64,000 nucleotides of DNA from Actinomadura cremea (GTDB taxonomy: Bacteria > Actinomycetota > Actinomycetes > Streptosporangiales > Streptosporangiaceae), in NCBI RefSeq assembly GCF_014648495.1, contig NZ_BMRF01000015.1, forward strand, positions 62,001 through 126,000, read 5' to 3'. The notes below the pieces were generated by a model. The model did not search any database, was not told where the DNA came from, and saw nothing but the letters and a program-made list of their open reading frames with translations. This document shows, piece after piece, positions 56,508 to 64,000 of this stretch (the stretch's first letter is position 1; each line of letters begins with the position of its first letter). The position numbers were made by a program, and so were the translations under genes.

Positions 56508-58091
56508 CTACCCCGGTCGCCCGCCTCCATCACCCGGCTCCTCCCTGTGCAGCGGAAGCTCGGCCTCCACCAGGAAGCCGCCCTCGGCGGCCGGACCGGC
56601 GGAGAACCGTCCGCCCAGCATCGTCGCACGTTCCCGCATCCCGACGAGACCGTGTCCGGCCGATGGTGCGCCCTCCACCCGCGTCCGTCCCGCGTCGCCG
56701 GGGTCGAGGACGGCGGTGCGGGAGGCGATGTCGTCGCGGTTCAGCACCATGGTCGGGTCGGACGAGCCGGGCGCGGGCGGCCCGGGAGCGGACGGGCCGT
56801 CGTCGCGGACGCGGACGGCGACCCGGTCCGCCAGGAACATCAGGTCGACGCGCACCTCGGCACCGGGGGCGTGCCGCCGCGCGTTCGTGAGCGCCTCCTG
56901 GACGATCCGGTACGCCGACAGCTCGACGGTCGCGGACATGTCGCGGGGGTCGCCGTGCACGGCGAGGTCGACCCGGCCGCCCGCGCCGCGGTGCTGCTCG
57001 ATGAGGTCGGGGAGCCGGTCGAGGCGCGGCTGCGGCGAGTTGGCGGCGTCCGGCTCGGGCTTGGCGTCGGCGCGCAGCACGCTGAGCAGCCGCCGCATCT
57101 CCACCAGCGCCTCCCGGGCCGTCTTGGCGATCTCGGTGTACCCCTCGCGGGCCTCCGGGGAGAGGTTCCGCATGGTGTACGGGGCGGTCTCGGCCTGCAC
57201 GGCGATCATGGAGACGGAGTGCGCGACGACGTCGTGCAGCTCGCGGGCGATGCGGGCGCGCTCGCGCATGACCGCCTGCTCGCGCTGGACGGCGGTGAGC
57301 CGGGTGAGCGTCTCGTTGGTGCGTTCGGCCGCCGCGGCCTCGGTGCGCCCGGCGGTCTCGACGACGGTGCGGGCGTCGCCGAGGCCGATCGCGGCGAGGA
57401 CGGCGATGACCGTCGCGGGCCACGGGACGTCGTCGAGGGTGAACGTCGTCAGGTAGACGACCGCGACCGTCACGACGCTCCCGACGGCGAGGACGCCCGT
57501 GGACTGCCGCGGCAGCCCCCGCCCCAGCGCGTACAGCGTGTAGAGGGCCGCGAAGCCGGTCGTGAACAGGATGGTCTGCCCGGTGAGCAGGCTCGCGGCG
57601 AACGCGCCGAGCACGACCGCGGCGACGGGCCGCAGGTACTCGCGGCGCCACACCAGCGGGAGCGTGGAGGCGACCGCGAAGCCGCCCGCGAGGCTGATCG
57701 GCGTCTCCGCGCGCGGCGCCAGCTCGGCGAGCGCGGCGACGGTGAGGGCGAGGCCGGTCAGCGGCGCGAAGTACCAGGACCGGACGGTCTCGCCCCACGC
57801 GTCGACCCACCGCGGCAACGGCGCCGTCCGGCCCGCGGGGTGCGCCCCCGGCGCACCGGGCGGCGCACCGGGCGCCCCGGGCGGCTGCTCGCGTCCGGCG
57901 CCGGTCAGCTTGGCGGCGACGCGGGCCGCGAGCGGGCGCAGCAGCCGTCCGATGCCGGTGAGGATCCACAGCAGGAGCTGGCCCACGCCCGCCACGATCC
58001 GGCCTGACAGCCGCCACGCGTGGTGCGCGAGCGCGGGACCGAACCGCGCGGGATCGGGCCCGGTCCGGGTGTCGTCGTCGGGTGTCACCAC
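56508..58091 (-). CDS. NarL-type sensor histidine kinase (HisKA_3)
   Basis: A 527-aa membrane kinase. A cytosolic N-terminus is followed by a proline/glycine-rich linker (~68-92, GAPGAPPGAPGAHPAGR) and six or so hydrophobic segments (~105-240) with short loops, so it senses within or near the membrane. The HisKA_3 dimerisation helix carries the phospho-acceptor H286 (ARIARELHDVVAHS). The ATPase domain (~390-525) has the N-box ALTNARRHA and GHGLVGMRERATMLGG. The start is GTG with no strong ribosome-binding site. It precedes the response regulator gene by 15 nt. The signal is unknown. Confidence 0.92.
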   Translation of the reverse strand: MVTPDDDTRTGPDPARFGPALAHHAWRLSGRIVAGVGQLLLWILTGIGRLLRPLAARVAAKLTGAGREQPPGAPGAPPGAPGAHPAGRTAPLPRWVDAWGETVRSWYFAPLTGLALTVAALAELAPRAETPISLAGGFAVASTLPLVWRREYLRPVAAVVLGAFAASLLTGQTILFTTGFAALYTLYALGRGLPRQSTGVLAVGSVVTVAVVYLTTFTLDDVPWPATVIAVLAAIGLGDARTVVETAGRTEAAAAERTNETLTRLTAVQREQAVMRERARIARELHDVVAHSVSMIAVQAETAPYTMRNLSPEAREGYTEIAKTAREALVEMRRLLSVLRADAKPEPDAANSPQPRLDRLPDLIEQHRGAGGRVDLAVHGDPRDMSATVELSAYRIVQEALTNARRHAPGAEVRVDLMFLADRVAVRVRDDGPSAPGPPAPGSSDPTMVLNRDDIASRTAVLDPGDAGRTRVEGAPSAGHGLVGMRERATMLGGRFSAGPAAEGGFLVEAELPLHREEPGDGGGRPG

Positions 58092-58441
58092 TCAATACTG
58101 ACCGCTGAACGGACCAGATGGCCTCACCGTGCGGTGGTATGCGCGCGGCGCGCTTTCCCCCTGGAGGACGACCCGCGTTCCCTCCTTGCGGGGGACGCGT
58201 CGGCGACCTGCGCGAACGTAATGTAAGACCGTGACCGCGACGGCGGCCGCGGCCGACGTAGGGGGTTCGGCGACGGCCGCCGCGGTCGCACCAGACCGTC
58301 CGGGTTCAGGGGTCCGGGCGGACGCAAGGGAAGCACCTCGCCGGACGGCGGCGGCCTCCTCGGAGGCGCTCGCCGGTCTTGCCTGGGCTGGGGTCGGCCG
58401 GCCGAACGTGCCGCCGCCCGGCGAGGGAAGCCCGCCGGACG
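58092..58441. other. Gene-free region between the kinase start and the cation-efflux gene end
   Basis: These 350 nt are GC-rich. The kinase promoter should lie near 58095-58130 (CAGTAT on the minus strand is a possible -10). A plus-strand frame from GTG 58231 has a TAATGT 6 nt upstream but is of Ala/Pro/Arg bias and runs deep into the opposite gene, so I do not call it. Confidence 0.55.
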
Positions 58442-59395
58442 TCAGGACGTGGTCGGAGCCTCGGCCTCCGCGGGCGCCTTGCGCTCGGTCTCGTCGAGGG
58501 CCGGCTCCAGGTAGATCAACCGCGCCTCGGGGAACTCGCCGCGGATCTTCGCCTCGGCGGCGTCGATGCCGCGCGCGACCTCGGCGGCCGTGTCGTCGTG
58601 CTCCACCGCGATCTTCGCGGCGATCAGCATCTCCTCCGGCCCCACGTACTGCGTGCGGATGTGGATGACGCGCACGACCTCGGCGACCGACTCCAGCGCG
58701 GCGACGATCCGCTCCTCCTGCTCGGGGTCGGCGCCCTCGCCGATCAGCAGGCTCTTGGTCTCGATGGCGAGGATGGTGGCGACCACGGCGAGCAGGATGC
58801 CGATCGCGACGGTGCCGATGCCGTCCCAGACACCGTCGCCGGTGACGACCGCCATCGTGACGCCGAACAGCGCGAGGATGAGGCCGACCAGGGCGGCGAG
58901 GTCCTCCAGGAGGACGACCGGGAGTTCGGGGGCCTTCGCGCGGCGGATGAACTCCCACCAGGACTTGTCGCCCCGGACCCGGTTCGACTCCACGATCGCG
59001 GTCCGGAACGAGAAGATCTCCATGATGATGGCGGCGGTCAGCACGCCGAACGCCCAGCCCGCGGACTTGATCTCCTCCGGGTGGGAGATCTTGTGGTAGC
59101 CCTCGTACAGGGAGAACGCCGCACCGACGGTGAACAGCACGACCGCGACGACGAACGCGTAGAAATACCGCTCCCGGCCGTACCCGAACGGGTGCTTGGG
59201 GGTGCGGCGGCGCGCGGAACGCTTCTGGCCGACGAGCAGCAGCCCCTGGTTCCCGGCGTCGGCGACCGAGTGGATCGACTCGGCCAGCATCGATGACGAG
59301 CCCGTGAACACGAACGCCACGAATTTCGACACCGCGATTCCGGCGTTGGCGGCCAACGCGGCCAGGATGGCCTTGGTCCCACCCTCAGCACTCAT
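58442..59395 (-). CDS. Cation diffusion facilitator (CDF) family efflux protein
   Basis: A 317-aa metal/proton antiporter. Six membrane helices fill ~10-225. The metal site pattern in helix 2 (SMLAESIHSVADAGNQGLLL) and in helix 5 (LLEDLAALVGLILAL) matches CDF proteins of the Zn/Co/Fe type. The cytosolic C-terminal domain (~225-317) has VVRVIHIRTQYVGPEEMLIA and conserved His/Asp positions for dimer metal sites. Its ATG overlaps the stop of the SIS-domain gene (ATGA), so it is translated in that operon. An in-frame reading further upstream lies inside the previous gene. Confidence 0.92.
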   Translation of the reverse strand: MSAEGGTKAILAALAANAGIAVSKFVAFVFTGSSSMLAESIHSVADAGNQGLLLVGQKRSARRRTPKHPFGYGRERYFYAFVVAVVLFTVGAAFSLYEGYHKISHPEEIKSAGWAFGVLTAAIIMEIFSFRTAIVESNRVRGDKSWWEFIRRAKAPELPVVLLEDLAALVGLILALFGVTMAVVTGDGVWDGIGTVAIGILLAVVATILAIETKSLLIGEGADPEQEERIVAALESVAEVVRVIHIRTQYVGPEEMLIAAKIAVEHDDTAAEVARGIDAAEAKIRGEFPEARLIYLEPALDETERKAPAEAEAPTTS

Positions 59396-60534
59396 GTTGC
59401 AATCCTCGCCTTGAGCTCTTGAATGGCAGGCACGGGCGTGGGGTCCACGCCCAGTGCGACAGCCAAGTAAACCGTGACGTAGTCCGCGAGCGCGATGAGT
59501 GTCGCGATTCTTTCCAGCGGATGTTCGCCCTCGGCCCTGAGCTCGGTGACGGCGACGCCGCGGCCGCGCGCCATGTCGATGGACGCGTCGGCGCGCTTGC
59601 GCGCCTGCGGGTGCTCCTCGGTGTCGCGGAGAACGACCAGGTGAAGCCCGTGTTCGGCGTCGCCGGACCGGTCGCGGAAGAAGTCGTCGGGGTCGTCGGA
59701 CGCGCCGCCGCGCGCGAAGAACCCGTCGAACGCCATCACCTGGTTGTGGTTGGCCTCCGGCAGCTCGCCGGGCACCGCCGGGTACTTGGCGTTCTCGTTG
59801 AGCTGGCAGCAGAGCCGGTACGCGGCCGTGCCCGCCAGCGCGGACGTCCCCCACACCAGCGGCACGTCGCCCGCGAGCTCCAGCGCGACCCGCTTGGCGG
59901 GGTTGATGAACGGCTCGCTGGACGGGCGGCAGCGGTGCGCGACGTCCTCCAGCCGGGCCGCGGTCGACTCCAGGACGGCGTCGGGCGCGTCCGCGAGGCC
60001 CAGCGTGCGCGCGGCGAGGACCAGCGGGATCGTCAGGCCCCACAGCGTCGACCGCGGCTGCCCCACGGACCGGACCGGGACGAACGGCGCGCGCGACCGG
60101 TCGGCGAGGTCGGCCAGCGGCGACCCGGCGCCGCCGACGAACAGCAGCCGGGAGCCGCGGCGGGCCGCGTCCGCCGCGACGGCGAGGGTCTCCTCCGTCC
60201 CGCCCGAGCAGGACACCGCGATGACGAGGTCGGCGGCGCCGACCCAGCCGGGCAGCCGGTAGCCGCGGACGGTCGTGACCGGAACCGGGCAGCCGGTGCC
60301 GCAGATCGCGGCGAGGACGTCCCCGGAGATGCCGGAGCCGCCCATCCCGGTGACGACGATCGCGCGGGGGCGCCCGTCCTCGGCGAGCGGGGCGACGCCC
60401 GCCTCGGCGACGGCGCGCTGCGCCTCGCGGATCTGCGCGGCCGACGACGCGACCTGCCGGAGCATCCCGCCGGGGTCGGCGGCCTCGATCGCGGCGGCGT
60501 CGTCGAGACGGGCCGGGTCCAGGCCGACGCTCAC
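59392..60534 (-). CDS. SIS-domain sugar isomerase (phosphoglucose/phosphomannose isomerase-like)
   Basis: A 380-aa cytosolic protein with two SIS domains. The first has GMGGSGISGDVLAAI (~63-77) and VSCSGGTEETLAVA, the phosphosugar-binding serines. The second has WGTSALAGTAAYRL and NENAKYPAVPGELPEANHNQ, the C-terminal bacterial PGI/PMI signature. Its GTG overlaps the stop of the Trm112-like gene (GTGA), and its stop overlaps the CDF start. It matches the protein encoded after manB in Mycobacterium tuberculosis (Rv3256c, from memory). It likely feeds mannose-6-phosphate and GDP-mannose synthesis with ManB. Confidence 0.88.
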   Translation of the reverse strand: MSVGLDPARLDDAAAIEAADPGGMLRQVASSAAQIREAQRAVAEAGVAPLAEDGRPRAIVVTGMGGSGISGDVLAAICGTGCPVPVTTVRGYRLPGWVGAADLVIAVSCSGGTEETLAVAADAARRGSRLLFVGGAGSPLADLADRSRAPFVPVRSVGQPRSTLWGLTIPLVLAARTLGLADAPDAVLESTAARLEDVAHRCRPSSEPFINPAKRVALELAGDVPLVWGTSALAGTAAYRLCCQLNENAKYPAVPGELPEANHNQVMAFDGFFARGGASDDPDDFFRDRSGDAEHGLHLVVLRDTEEHPQARKRADASIDMARGRGVAVTELRAEGEHPLERIATLIALADYVTVYLAVALGVDPTPVPAIQELKARIAT

Positions 60535-60707
60535 GAAGCCGGCGTCCGGGCCTCGTCGACCAGCAGCACCGGGATGTCGTCGCGGACCGGGTAGGCGTAG
60601 CCGCACGACCCGGTGCACACGAGCTCGCCCGCGCCGTCGTCGGCGCGCAGGTCGCCGCCGCAGTTCGGGCAGGCGAGGATTTCCAGCAGCCAGGAGTCGA
60701 GCTTCAT
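60531..60707 (-). CDS. Trm112/UPF0434-family small zinc-binding protein
   Basis: A 58-aa protein. It has LLEILACPNCGGDLR and, further on, VCTGSCGYAYPVRDDIPVLL, the Trm112 pattern, with four cysteines (C13, C16, C31, C35) for one zinc. In eukaryotes and archaea Trm112 activates methyltransferases; bacterial homologues are often beside sugar-metabolism or tetrapyrrole genes and have no fixed role. It starts 2 nt after manB and overlaps the SIS gene by 4 nt. Confidence 0.9.
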   Translation of the reverse strand: MKLDSWLLEILACPNCGGDLRADDGAGELVCTGSCGYAYPVRDDIPVLLVDEARTPAS

Positions 60708-60709
60708 CG

Positions 60710-62101
60710 TCACTTCTCCCTCACGATCGCCAGGACCTCGTCGCGGAGCGCCGCCATGGTCTTCTCGTCGCCGGCCTCCGCGTTGAGGCGCAGCAGCGGC
60801 TCGGTGTTGGACGGGCGCAGGTTGAACCACCAGCCCTCGCCGTCGTTCGCCACGGTGAGCCCGTCGAGCTCGCCGATCGTCACGCCGGGGCGTCCCGCGA
60901 AGGCGTGCCGCACCTTCTCGGCCGCGGCGGACTGGTCGTCGACCTCGCTGTTGATCTCACCGGACGCGACGTACCGGGTGTACTCGCCGAGCAGCTCCGA
61001 CAGCGGGCGTGTCTCCCCGACCGACCGACCCCGCCCTACCTCCTCGGCCTGCTGCCCGAGGGCGGCCAGGACGTGCATCGCGGCGAGCATGCCGGAGTCG
61101 GCGAACCAGAAGTCGCGGAAGTAGAAGTGGGCCGAGTGCTCACCGCCGAACACCGCGCCCGTCTCGGCCATCGTCTGCTTGATGAACGAGTGCCCGACCC
61201 GCGTGCGGACGGGCGTGCCGCCGTGCTCGGAGACGATCTCCGGGACGGCCGCCGACGTGATCAGGTTGTGCACGATCGACGACCCGGGGTGCTTCGCCAG
61301 CTCGCGCGTCGCGACCAGCGCCGTGACGGCCGACGGGGAGACGATCTCGCCGCGCTCGTCCACGACGAAGCAGCGGTCGGCGTCGCCGTCGAACGCGAGC
61401 CCGATGTCGGCGCCGGTCTGCCGGACCTTCGCCTGGAGGTCGCGCAGGTTCGCCGGCTCGATCGGGTTCGCCTCGTGGTTGGGGAACGTGCCGTCCAGCT
61501 CGAAGTACATGGGGACGAGGTCGATCGGCAGGCCCTCGAACACCGACGGGACCGTGTGGCCGCCCATGCCGTTGCCCGCGTCCACGACGACCTTGAGGCG
61601 GCGGATGCCGGACAGGTCGACGAGCGTCTTCAGGTGGTCGGCGTAGCCCTTGAGCAGGTCGCGCCGCGAGACGGTGCCGGGCTCGCCCTCGTACGGCGGG
61701 ACGCCCCGCTCGATCAGCTCGCGGATCTCGGTGAGGCCGGTGTCGCGGCCGACCGGGCGGGCGCCGGACCGGCACAGCTTCAGCCCGTTGTACTTCGCCG
61801 GGTTGTGGCTCGCGGTGAACATCGCGCCGGGCAGGTCGAGGCTGCCGCTGGCGTAGTAGAGCAGGTCGGTGGAGCCGAGCCCGGCCTCGATGACGTCCGC
61901 GCCCTGCGACGTCGCGCCGCGGGCGAACGCCTCGGCCAGCGGGCCCGACGACTCCCGCATGTCGTGGGCGGTGACGACCGCGCTCGCCCCGGTCACCCGG
62001 ACGAACGCCGCGCCGACCGCCTCGGCGGTCGCGGCGTCCAGTTCGTCCGGCACGACGCCGCGGATGTCGTACGCCTTGAAGATCTTGGCGAGGTCGCCCA
62101 C
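60710..62101 (-). CDS. manB: Phosphomannomutase / phosphoglucomutase
   Basis: A 463-aa alpha-D-phosphohexomutase. The active-site phosphoserine is S98 in FTASHNPAKYNGLKL. The metal loop DGDADRCFVVDE (~235-250), the sugar-binding GGEHSAHFYFRD and the phosphate-binding RPSNTEP near the C-terminus are all present. It interconverts mannose-6-phosphate and mannose-1-phosphate, the precursor of GDP-mannose. The GTG follows GGGAGCAGGA. It opens a tightly packed unit (manB, Trm112, SIS isomerase, CDF). The DUF3499 gene upstream ends 152 nt away. Confidence 0.95.
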   Translation of the reverse strand: MGDLAKIFKAYDIRGVVPDELDAATAEAVGAAFVRVTGASAVVTAHDMRESSGPLAEAFARGATSQGADVIEAGLGSTDLLYYASGSLDLPGAMFTASHNPAKYNGLKLCRSGARPVGRDTGLTEIRELIERGVPPYEGEPGTVSRRDLLKGYADHLKTLVDLSGIRRLKVVVDAGNGMGGHTVPSVFEGLPIDLVPMYFELDGTFPNHEANPIEPANLRDLQAKVRQTGADIGLAFDGDADRCFVVDERGEIVSPSAVTALVATRELAKHPGSSIVHNLITSAAVPEIVSEHGGTPVRTRVGHSFIKQTMAETGAVFGGEHSAHFYFRDFWFADSGMLAAMHVLAALGQQAEEVGRGRSVGETRPLSELLGEYTRYVASGEINSEVDDQSAAAEKVRHAFAGRPGVTIGELDGLTVANDGEGWWFNLRPSNTEPLLRLNAEAGDEKTMAALRDEVLAIVREK

Positions 62102-62253
62102 TCCTGCTCCCTGTCCGAGCCGTCCGAAAGATGCCGTGCGAAAGAAAATGGCGAGACCCCGAGCCTACCGGGAAGCGGGAGGACGGACGGTGCGGGTGCG
62201 GGCCCGGTCGGGGCCGCGGTGCCGGCCAGGGTGCCGGGCAGCCGCGCCGGGCG

Positions 62254-62631
62254 CTAGTCCTGCGGCTGCGTGCCCGCGGGCTCGGACCTGAGGACGCGCA
62301 GGTGGCCGCGGCGGCCGACCTCGGTGCCCTGGCCGACCGGTTCCTGGCCGGGGCCGGGCAGCGGGCGGGCGGCCTCGCGGACCGCGTCGGCGAGGGCCTC
62401 CAGGTCGTCCTCGCCGAGTTCGGTCTCCTCCTCGACGGGGAGCCGGACCAGTTCCCAGCCCATGGGCGCGGTGAGCCGCTCGGAGTGCTCGGCGCACAGG
62501 TCGTAGCAGTGCGGCTCCGCGTACGTCGCGAGCGGCCCCAGGACCGCGGTGGAGTCGCGGTAGACGTACGTGAGCGTGAAGACTGCTGGCGCCTTGCAGG
62601 CGGTGCGGGAGCAAGTGCGGACGGGGCTCAC
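62254..62631 (-). CDS. DUF3499 protein
   Basis: A 125-aa actinobacterial protein. The start SPVRTCSRTACKAPAVFTLT leads into YVYRDSTAVLGPLATYAEPH and CYDLCAEHSERLTAPMGWEL, the whole DUF3499 signature. Four cysteines and nearby His could bind zinc (CSRTAC, HCYDLC). The GTG at 62631 fits the conserved start; there is no close ribosome-binding site, and the nearest GAGG is 15 nt away. It is conserved next to manB in actinobacteria (Rv3258c in M. tuberculosis, from memory). The tail (~95-125) is Gly/Pro/Glu-rich. Function unknown. Confidence 0.92.
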   Translation of the reverse strand: MSPVRTCSRTACKAPAVFTLTYVYRDSTAVLGPLATYAEPHCYDLCAEHSERLTAPMGWELVRLPVEEETELGEDDLEALADAVREAARPLPGPGQEPVGQGTEVGRRGHLRVLRSEPAGTQPQD

Positions 62632-62723
62632 GATGGCCGACCGTACCTCGCTCCCGCCGCGTCCGCCACCACCCGGGCGCACGTGTCGCCGCTATCGGCC
62701 GATTTCCGGGGTAAGAACTACAT

Positions 62724-62754
62724 ACCGCACGGGAACGCCCACGTACCGTGCGGT
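62724..62754. promoter_or_regulatory. Inverted repeat in the DUF3499/metallopeptidase divergent region
   Basis: A perfect 9-bp dyad, ACCGCACGG / CCGTGCGGT, with a 13-nt spacer, followed on the plus strand by TTCTTGTC. It lies between two divergent genes, so it may be an operator or an attenuator of the plus-strand transcript. Just after it are two GACCACATCCGC direct repeats (about 62780-62810). Confidence 0.45.
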
Positions 62755-62855
62755 TTCTTGTCACGGCGGCACGGACGACGTCCGCGACCACATCCGCGAC
62801 CACATCCGGGACGGCGCCCGGGGCGTCCCCCGGGGTTGCGCGGGGGCCCTGCGGG

Positions 62856-62861
62856 TACTCT
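62856..62861 (+). promoter_or_regulatory. -10 element for leaderless metallopeptidase-like gene
   Basis: TACTCT ends 6 nt before the GTG at 62868. The intervening TGGGGG abuts the start codon and cannot serve as a normally spaced ribosome-binding site. Confidence 0.5.
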
Positions 62862-62867
62862 TGGGGG

Positions 62868-63296
62868 GTGCGATCCCGTGTGGCAGGCGTACGTCGCCGC
62901 GATCGGCGCGGTCGCGGCCTCCGTGGCCCCCTGGCGCCCCCGCAGGTCCCGATCTCGCGGACCCGCGCGGAGCGGTTCGACGACCTCGTCGAGGACGAGG
63001 TCCGCCGGATCGGCGAGCGCTGGGAGCGGGAGCTGGCCCAGGTGGAGTTCACGGTCGCCGAGGTCCCCGACGTCGATCCGGGAGCCGAGGGCCCGATCCC
63101 GCTCGGCCGGACCGTCCCCGGTGAGGCCGGACGTCCGGTCCGCATCGTCGTGTTCCGCCGCCCCGTCGAGGCGCGGGCGACCGGCGAGCGCGAGCAGGGC
63201 CGGCTGATCCGCGACCTGCTGGTGGAGGAGGTCGCCGACCTCCTCGGCCTGTCCCCCGAGTCGGTCGACCCGAGTTACGACTCCCCCGACGACTAG
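62868..63296 (+). CDS. Metallopeptidase-family (zincin-like) protein with degenerate active site
   Basis: A 142-aa protein of the PF06262-type family. It begins VRSRVAGVRRRDRRGRGLRG, has the family core RAERFDDLVEDEVRRIGERW and RIVVFRRPVEARA, and ends PSYDSPDD. Where the zinc motif HExxH should be, it reads LLVEEVADLLGL: the Glu is kept but both His are gone, so zinc binding and proteolysis are unlikely. It is conserved between whiB and DUF3499 (Rv3259 in M. tuberculosis, from memory). The GTG at 62868 gives this conserved start; an upstream ATG would add 40 low-complexity residues. Confidence 0.85.
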   Translation: MRSRVAGVRRRDRRGRGLRGPLAPPQVPISRTRAERFDDLVEDEVRRIGERWERELAQVEFTVAEVPDVDPGAEGPIPLGRTVPGEAGRPVRIVVFRRPVEARATGEREQGRLIRDLLVEEVADLLGLSPESVDPSYDSPDD

Positions 63297-63640
63297 CGCC
63301 TCCAGAGCCCGCAGGGCCCGGAACCCGCAACGCCCGCAGGGCTCGCAGCGCGCAAGGCCCGGAAGGCCCGGAAGGCCCCCATTGCCCGGAGAACGGCGAA
63401 GCCGTGCCGACCGAGGGTCGGCACGGCTCTTCCGGTGGCCGCGGGCGCGTCCGTCCGCGAGCGCGCGTGCGGCGGCCGTCCGGCCGGACGGGCGGGCGGG
63501 CGGCGGGCTCCCCGGGCCCGTCCGGTGCCGCTCCCCCACGGCACCGGTCGACCCGGTTCGTCTCGCCTCCCGCCCTCCCGGCCGGTCGCCCGCCTCCGCC
63601 GGGCTCACCCGGCGGACCGCGCGTGCGCGGACCGCGCGCC
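63297..63640. other. Gene-free region between the metallopeptidase-like gene and whiB
   Basis: These 344 nt contain a run of short imperfect repeats (CCCGCAGGG, AAGGCCCGG; about 63305-63390), the bidirectional terminator listed separately, and then GC-rich DNA with no frame I can support. Confidence 0.7.
63400..63428. terminator. Bidirectional terminator between convergent genes
   Basis: A perfect 13-bp stem, AGCCGTGCCGACC / GGTCGGCACGGCT, with a 3-nt loop, followed by CTTCC. It lies between the plus-strand metallopeptidase-like gene and the minus-strand whiB gene. Confidence 0.75.
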
Positions 63641-63904
63641 CTAGACGGCCTGGCGCTTCAGCTTCCGGCGTTCCCGCTCGGACAGCCCGCCCCAAATACC
63701 GAAACGTTCATCGTGCTGCAGCGCGTACTCCAAGCACTCCGTACGCACCTCGCATGCGCGGCACACCTTCTTGGCCTCGCGAGTGGAGCCGCCCTTCTCC
63801 GGAAAAAAAGCCTCCGGGTCCGTCTGAGCGCACAGTGCGCGCTCCTGCCAGCCCATCTCTTCGCCGTCTGTGCCGTGCGCCAGCGGGATGACCACCTCGC
63901 TCAC
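63641..63904 (-). CDS. whiB: WhiB-type iron-sulphur transcription factor
   Basis: An 87-aa Wbl protein with the four cluster cysteines C25, C48, C51 and C57 (ERALCAQ; KKVCRACEVRTEC), the turn GIWGG at 69-73 and a basic DNA-binding tail (RERRKLKRQAV). The sequence from WQERALCAQTDPEAFFPEKG onward matches Streptomyces WhiB and mycobacterial WhmD/WhiB2, the septation and sporulation regulators that work with WhiA. The GTG at 63902-63904 follows GGGAGGTGCG. The neighbourhood is also the conserved whiB2 context. It presumably binds the principal sigma factor through its 4Fe-4S cluster. Confidence 0.95.
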   Translation of the reverse strand: MSEVVIPLAHGTDGEEMGWQERALCAQTDPEAFFPEKGGSTREAKKVCRACEVRTECLEYALQHDERFGIWGGLSERERRKLKRQAV

Positions 63905-63939
63905 AGCGCACCTCCCTGCCCGTGGAGCCCCCTGGATCA

Positions 63940-63975
63940 ATGCCTTCCCTCAGGCTCCTTCCCCCGAGAAGGCAT
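63940..63975 (-). promoter_or_regulatory. Inverted repeat in the whiB leader
   Basis: A perfect 8-bp dyad, ATGCCTTC / GAAGGCAT, with a 20-nt spacer, 36-71 nt before the whiB start. It could be a WhiB/WhiA-type or other operator, or a leader hairpin. The true promoter may lie partly beyond the window edge. Confidence 0.4.
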
Positions 63976-64000
63976 AGAAACTACACCCACGAAATTACAC

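Noticed and set aside
58231-58668. 145-codon plus-strand frame with TAATGT 6 nt before its GTG
   Set aside because: Composition is Ala/Pro/Arg-biased and more than half overlaps the antisense of the well-supported CDF gene. The promoter-like match is probably chance.

Overview
The window comes from a high-GC actinobacterium. It has many GTG starts, strong G/C third positions, WhiB, a BldG-type STAS protein, a SigR-type sigma factor, XRE/DUF397 pairs, several SpoIIE-type phosphatases and a type VII (ESX) secretion locus. The mixture fits a sporulating, Actinomadura-like member of the Streptosporangiales better than a mycobacterium, but that placement is inference. I see no rRNA, tRNA, CRISPR array, transposase or integrase.

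Layout. (1) 1-9.2 kb: a compact ESX locus. On the minus strand are eccD, eccB, two WXG100 genes and a gene cut by the window edge. eccC runs on the plus strand, and the mycosin mycP points back at it. (2) 9.3-11.1 kb: a CAAX protease / PadR / HAAS-DUF2812 operon with a palindromic operator over its promoter. (3) 11.2-16.3 kb: a 60-aa ORF, a transmembrane Ser/Thr kinase, an XRE/DUF397 pair, an anti-sigma-type ATPase with an inserted tandem repeat, and bldG. (4) 16.4-28.2 kb: an M16 peptidase pair, a Spo0M-like protein, a coiled-coil membrane protein, a 1014-aa proline-rich repeat protein, an unknown protein, and a PAS/GAF/PP2C/ATPase regulator. (5) 28.4-38.4 kb: a large secreted carboxypeptidase, sigR with no rsrA beside it, a subtilisin-inhibitor protein, CBS and ANTAR regulators, a second PP2C phosphatase and two tandem DUF6328 genes. 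(6) 38.4-41.7 kb: two different prolyl-tRNA synthetases back to back. (7) 41.8-50.6 kb: a DUF4429/SHOCT protein, a LacI regulator, an ABC-F protein, a flavodoxin-fold reductase with a divergent GlxA-type regulator, a third PP2C phosphatase and a berberine-bridge-type oxidase. (8) 50.7-54.8 kb: an archaeal-type SAH hydrolase paralogue coupled to an unknown gene, the canonical ahcY, and a MerR gene with a palindromic operator. (9) 55-58.1 kb: a secreted trypsin-like protease and a NarL-type two-component system. (10) 58.4-63.9 kb: the conserved whiB / metallopeptidase / DUF3499 / manB / Trm112 / SIS-isomerase block, ending in a cation-efflux gene.

How they work together. Three themes recur: protein export and extracellular proteolysis (ESX, secreted peptidases and an inhibitor), partner-switching and redox/developmental regulation (three SpoIIE phosphatases, an HATPase, BldG, SigR, WhiB), and the S-adenosylmethionine cycle. 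Several genes have a TANNNT-like -10 element 6-8 nt before the start codon and no Shine-Dalgarno, which points to leaderless transcripts. The most unusual items are the doubled ProRS and doubled SAH hydrolase, the repeat-interrupted ATPase, the apparent lack of an anti-sigma gene beside sigR, and the uncharacterised repeat-protein neighbourhood at 19-25.7 kb.
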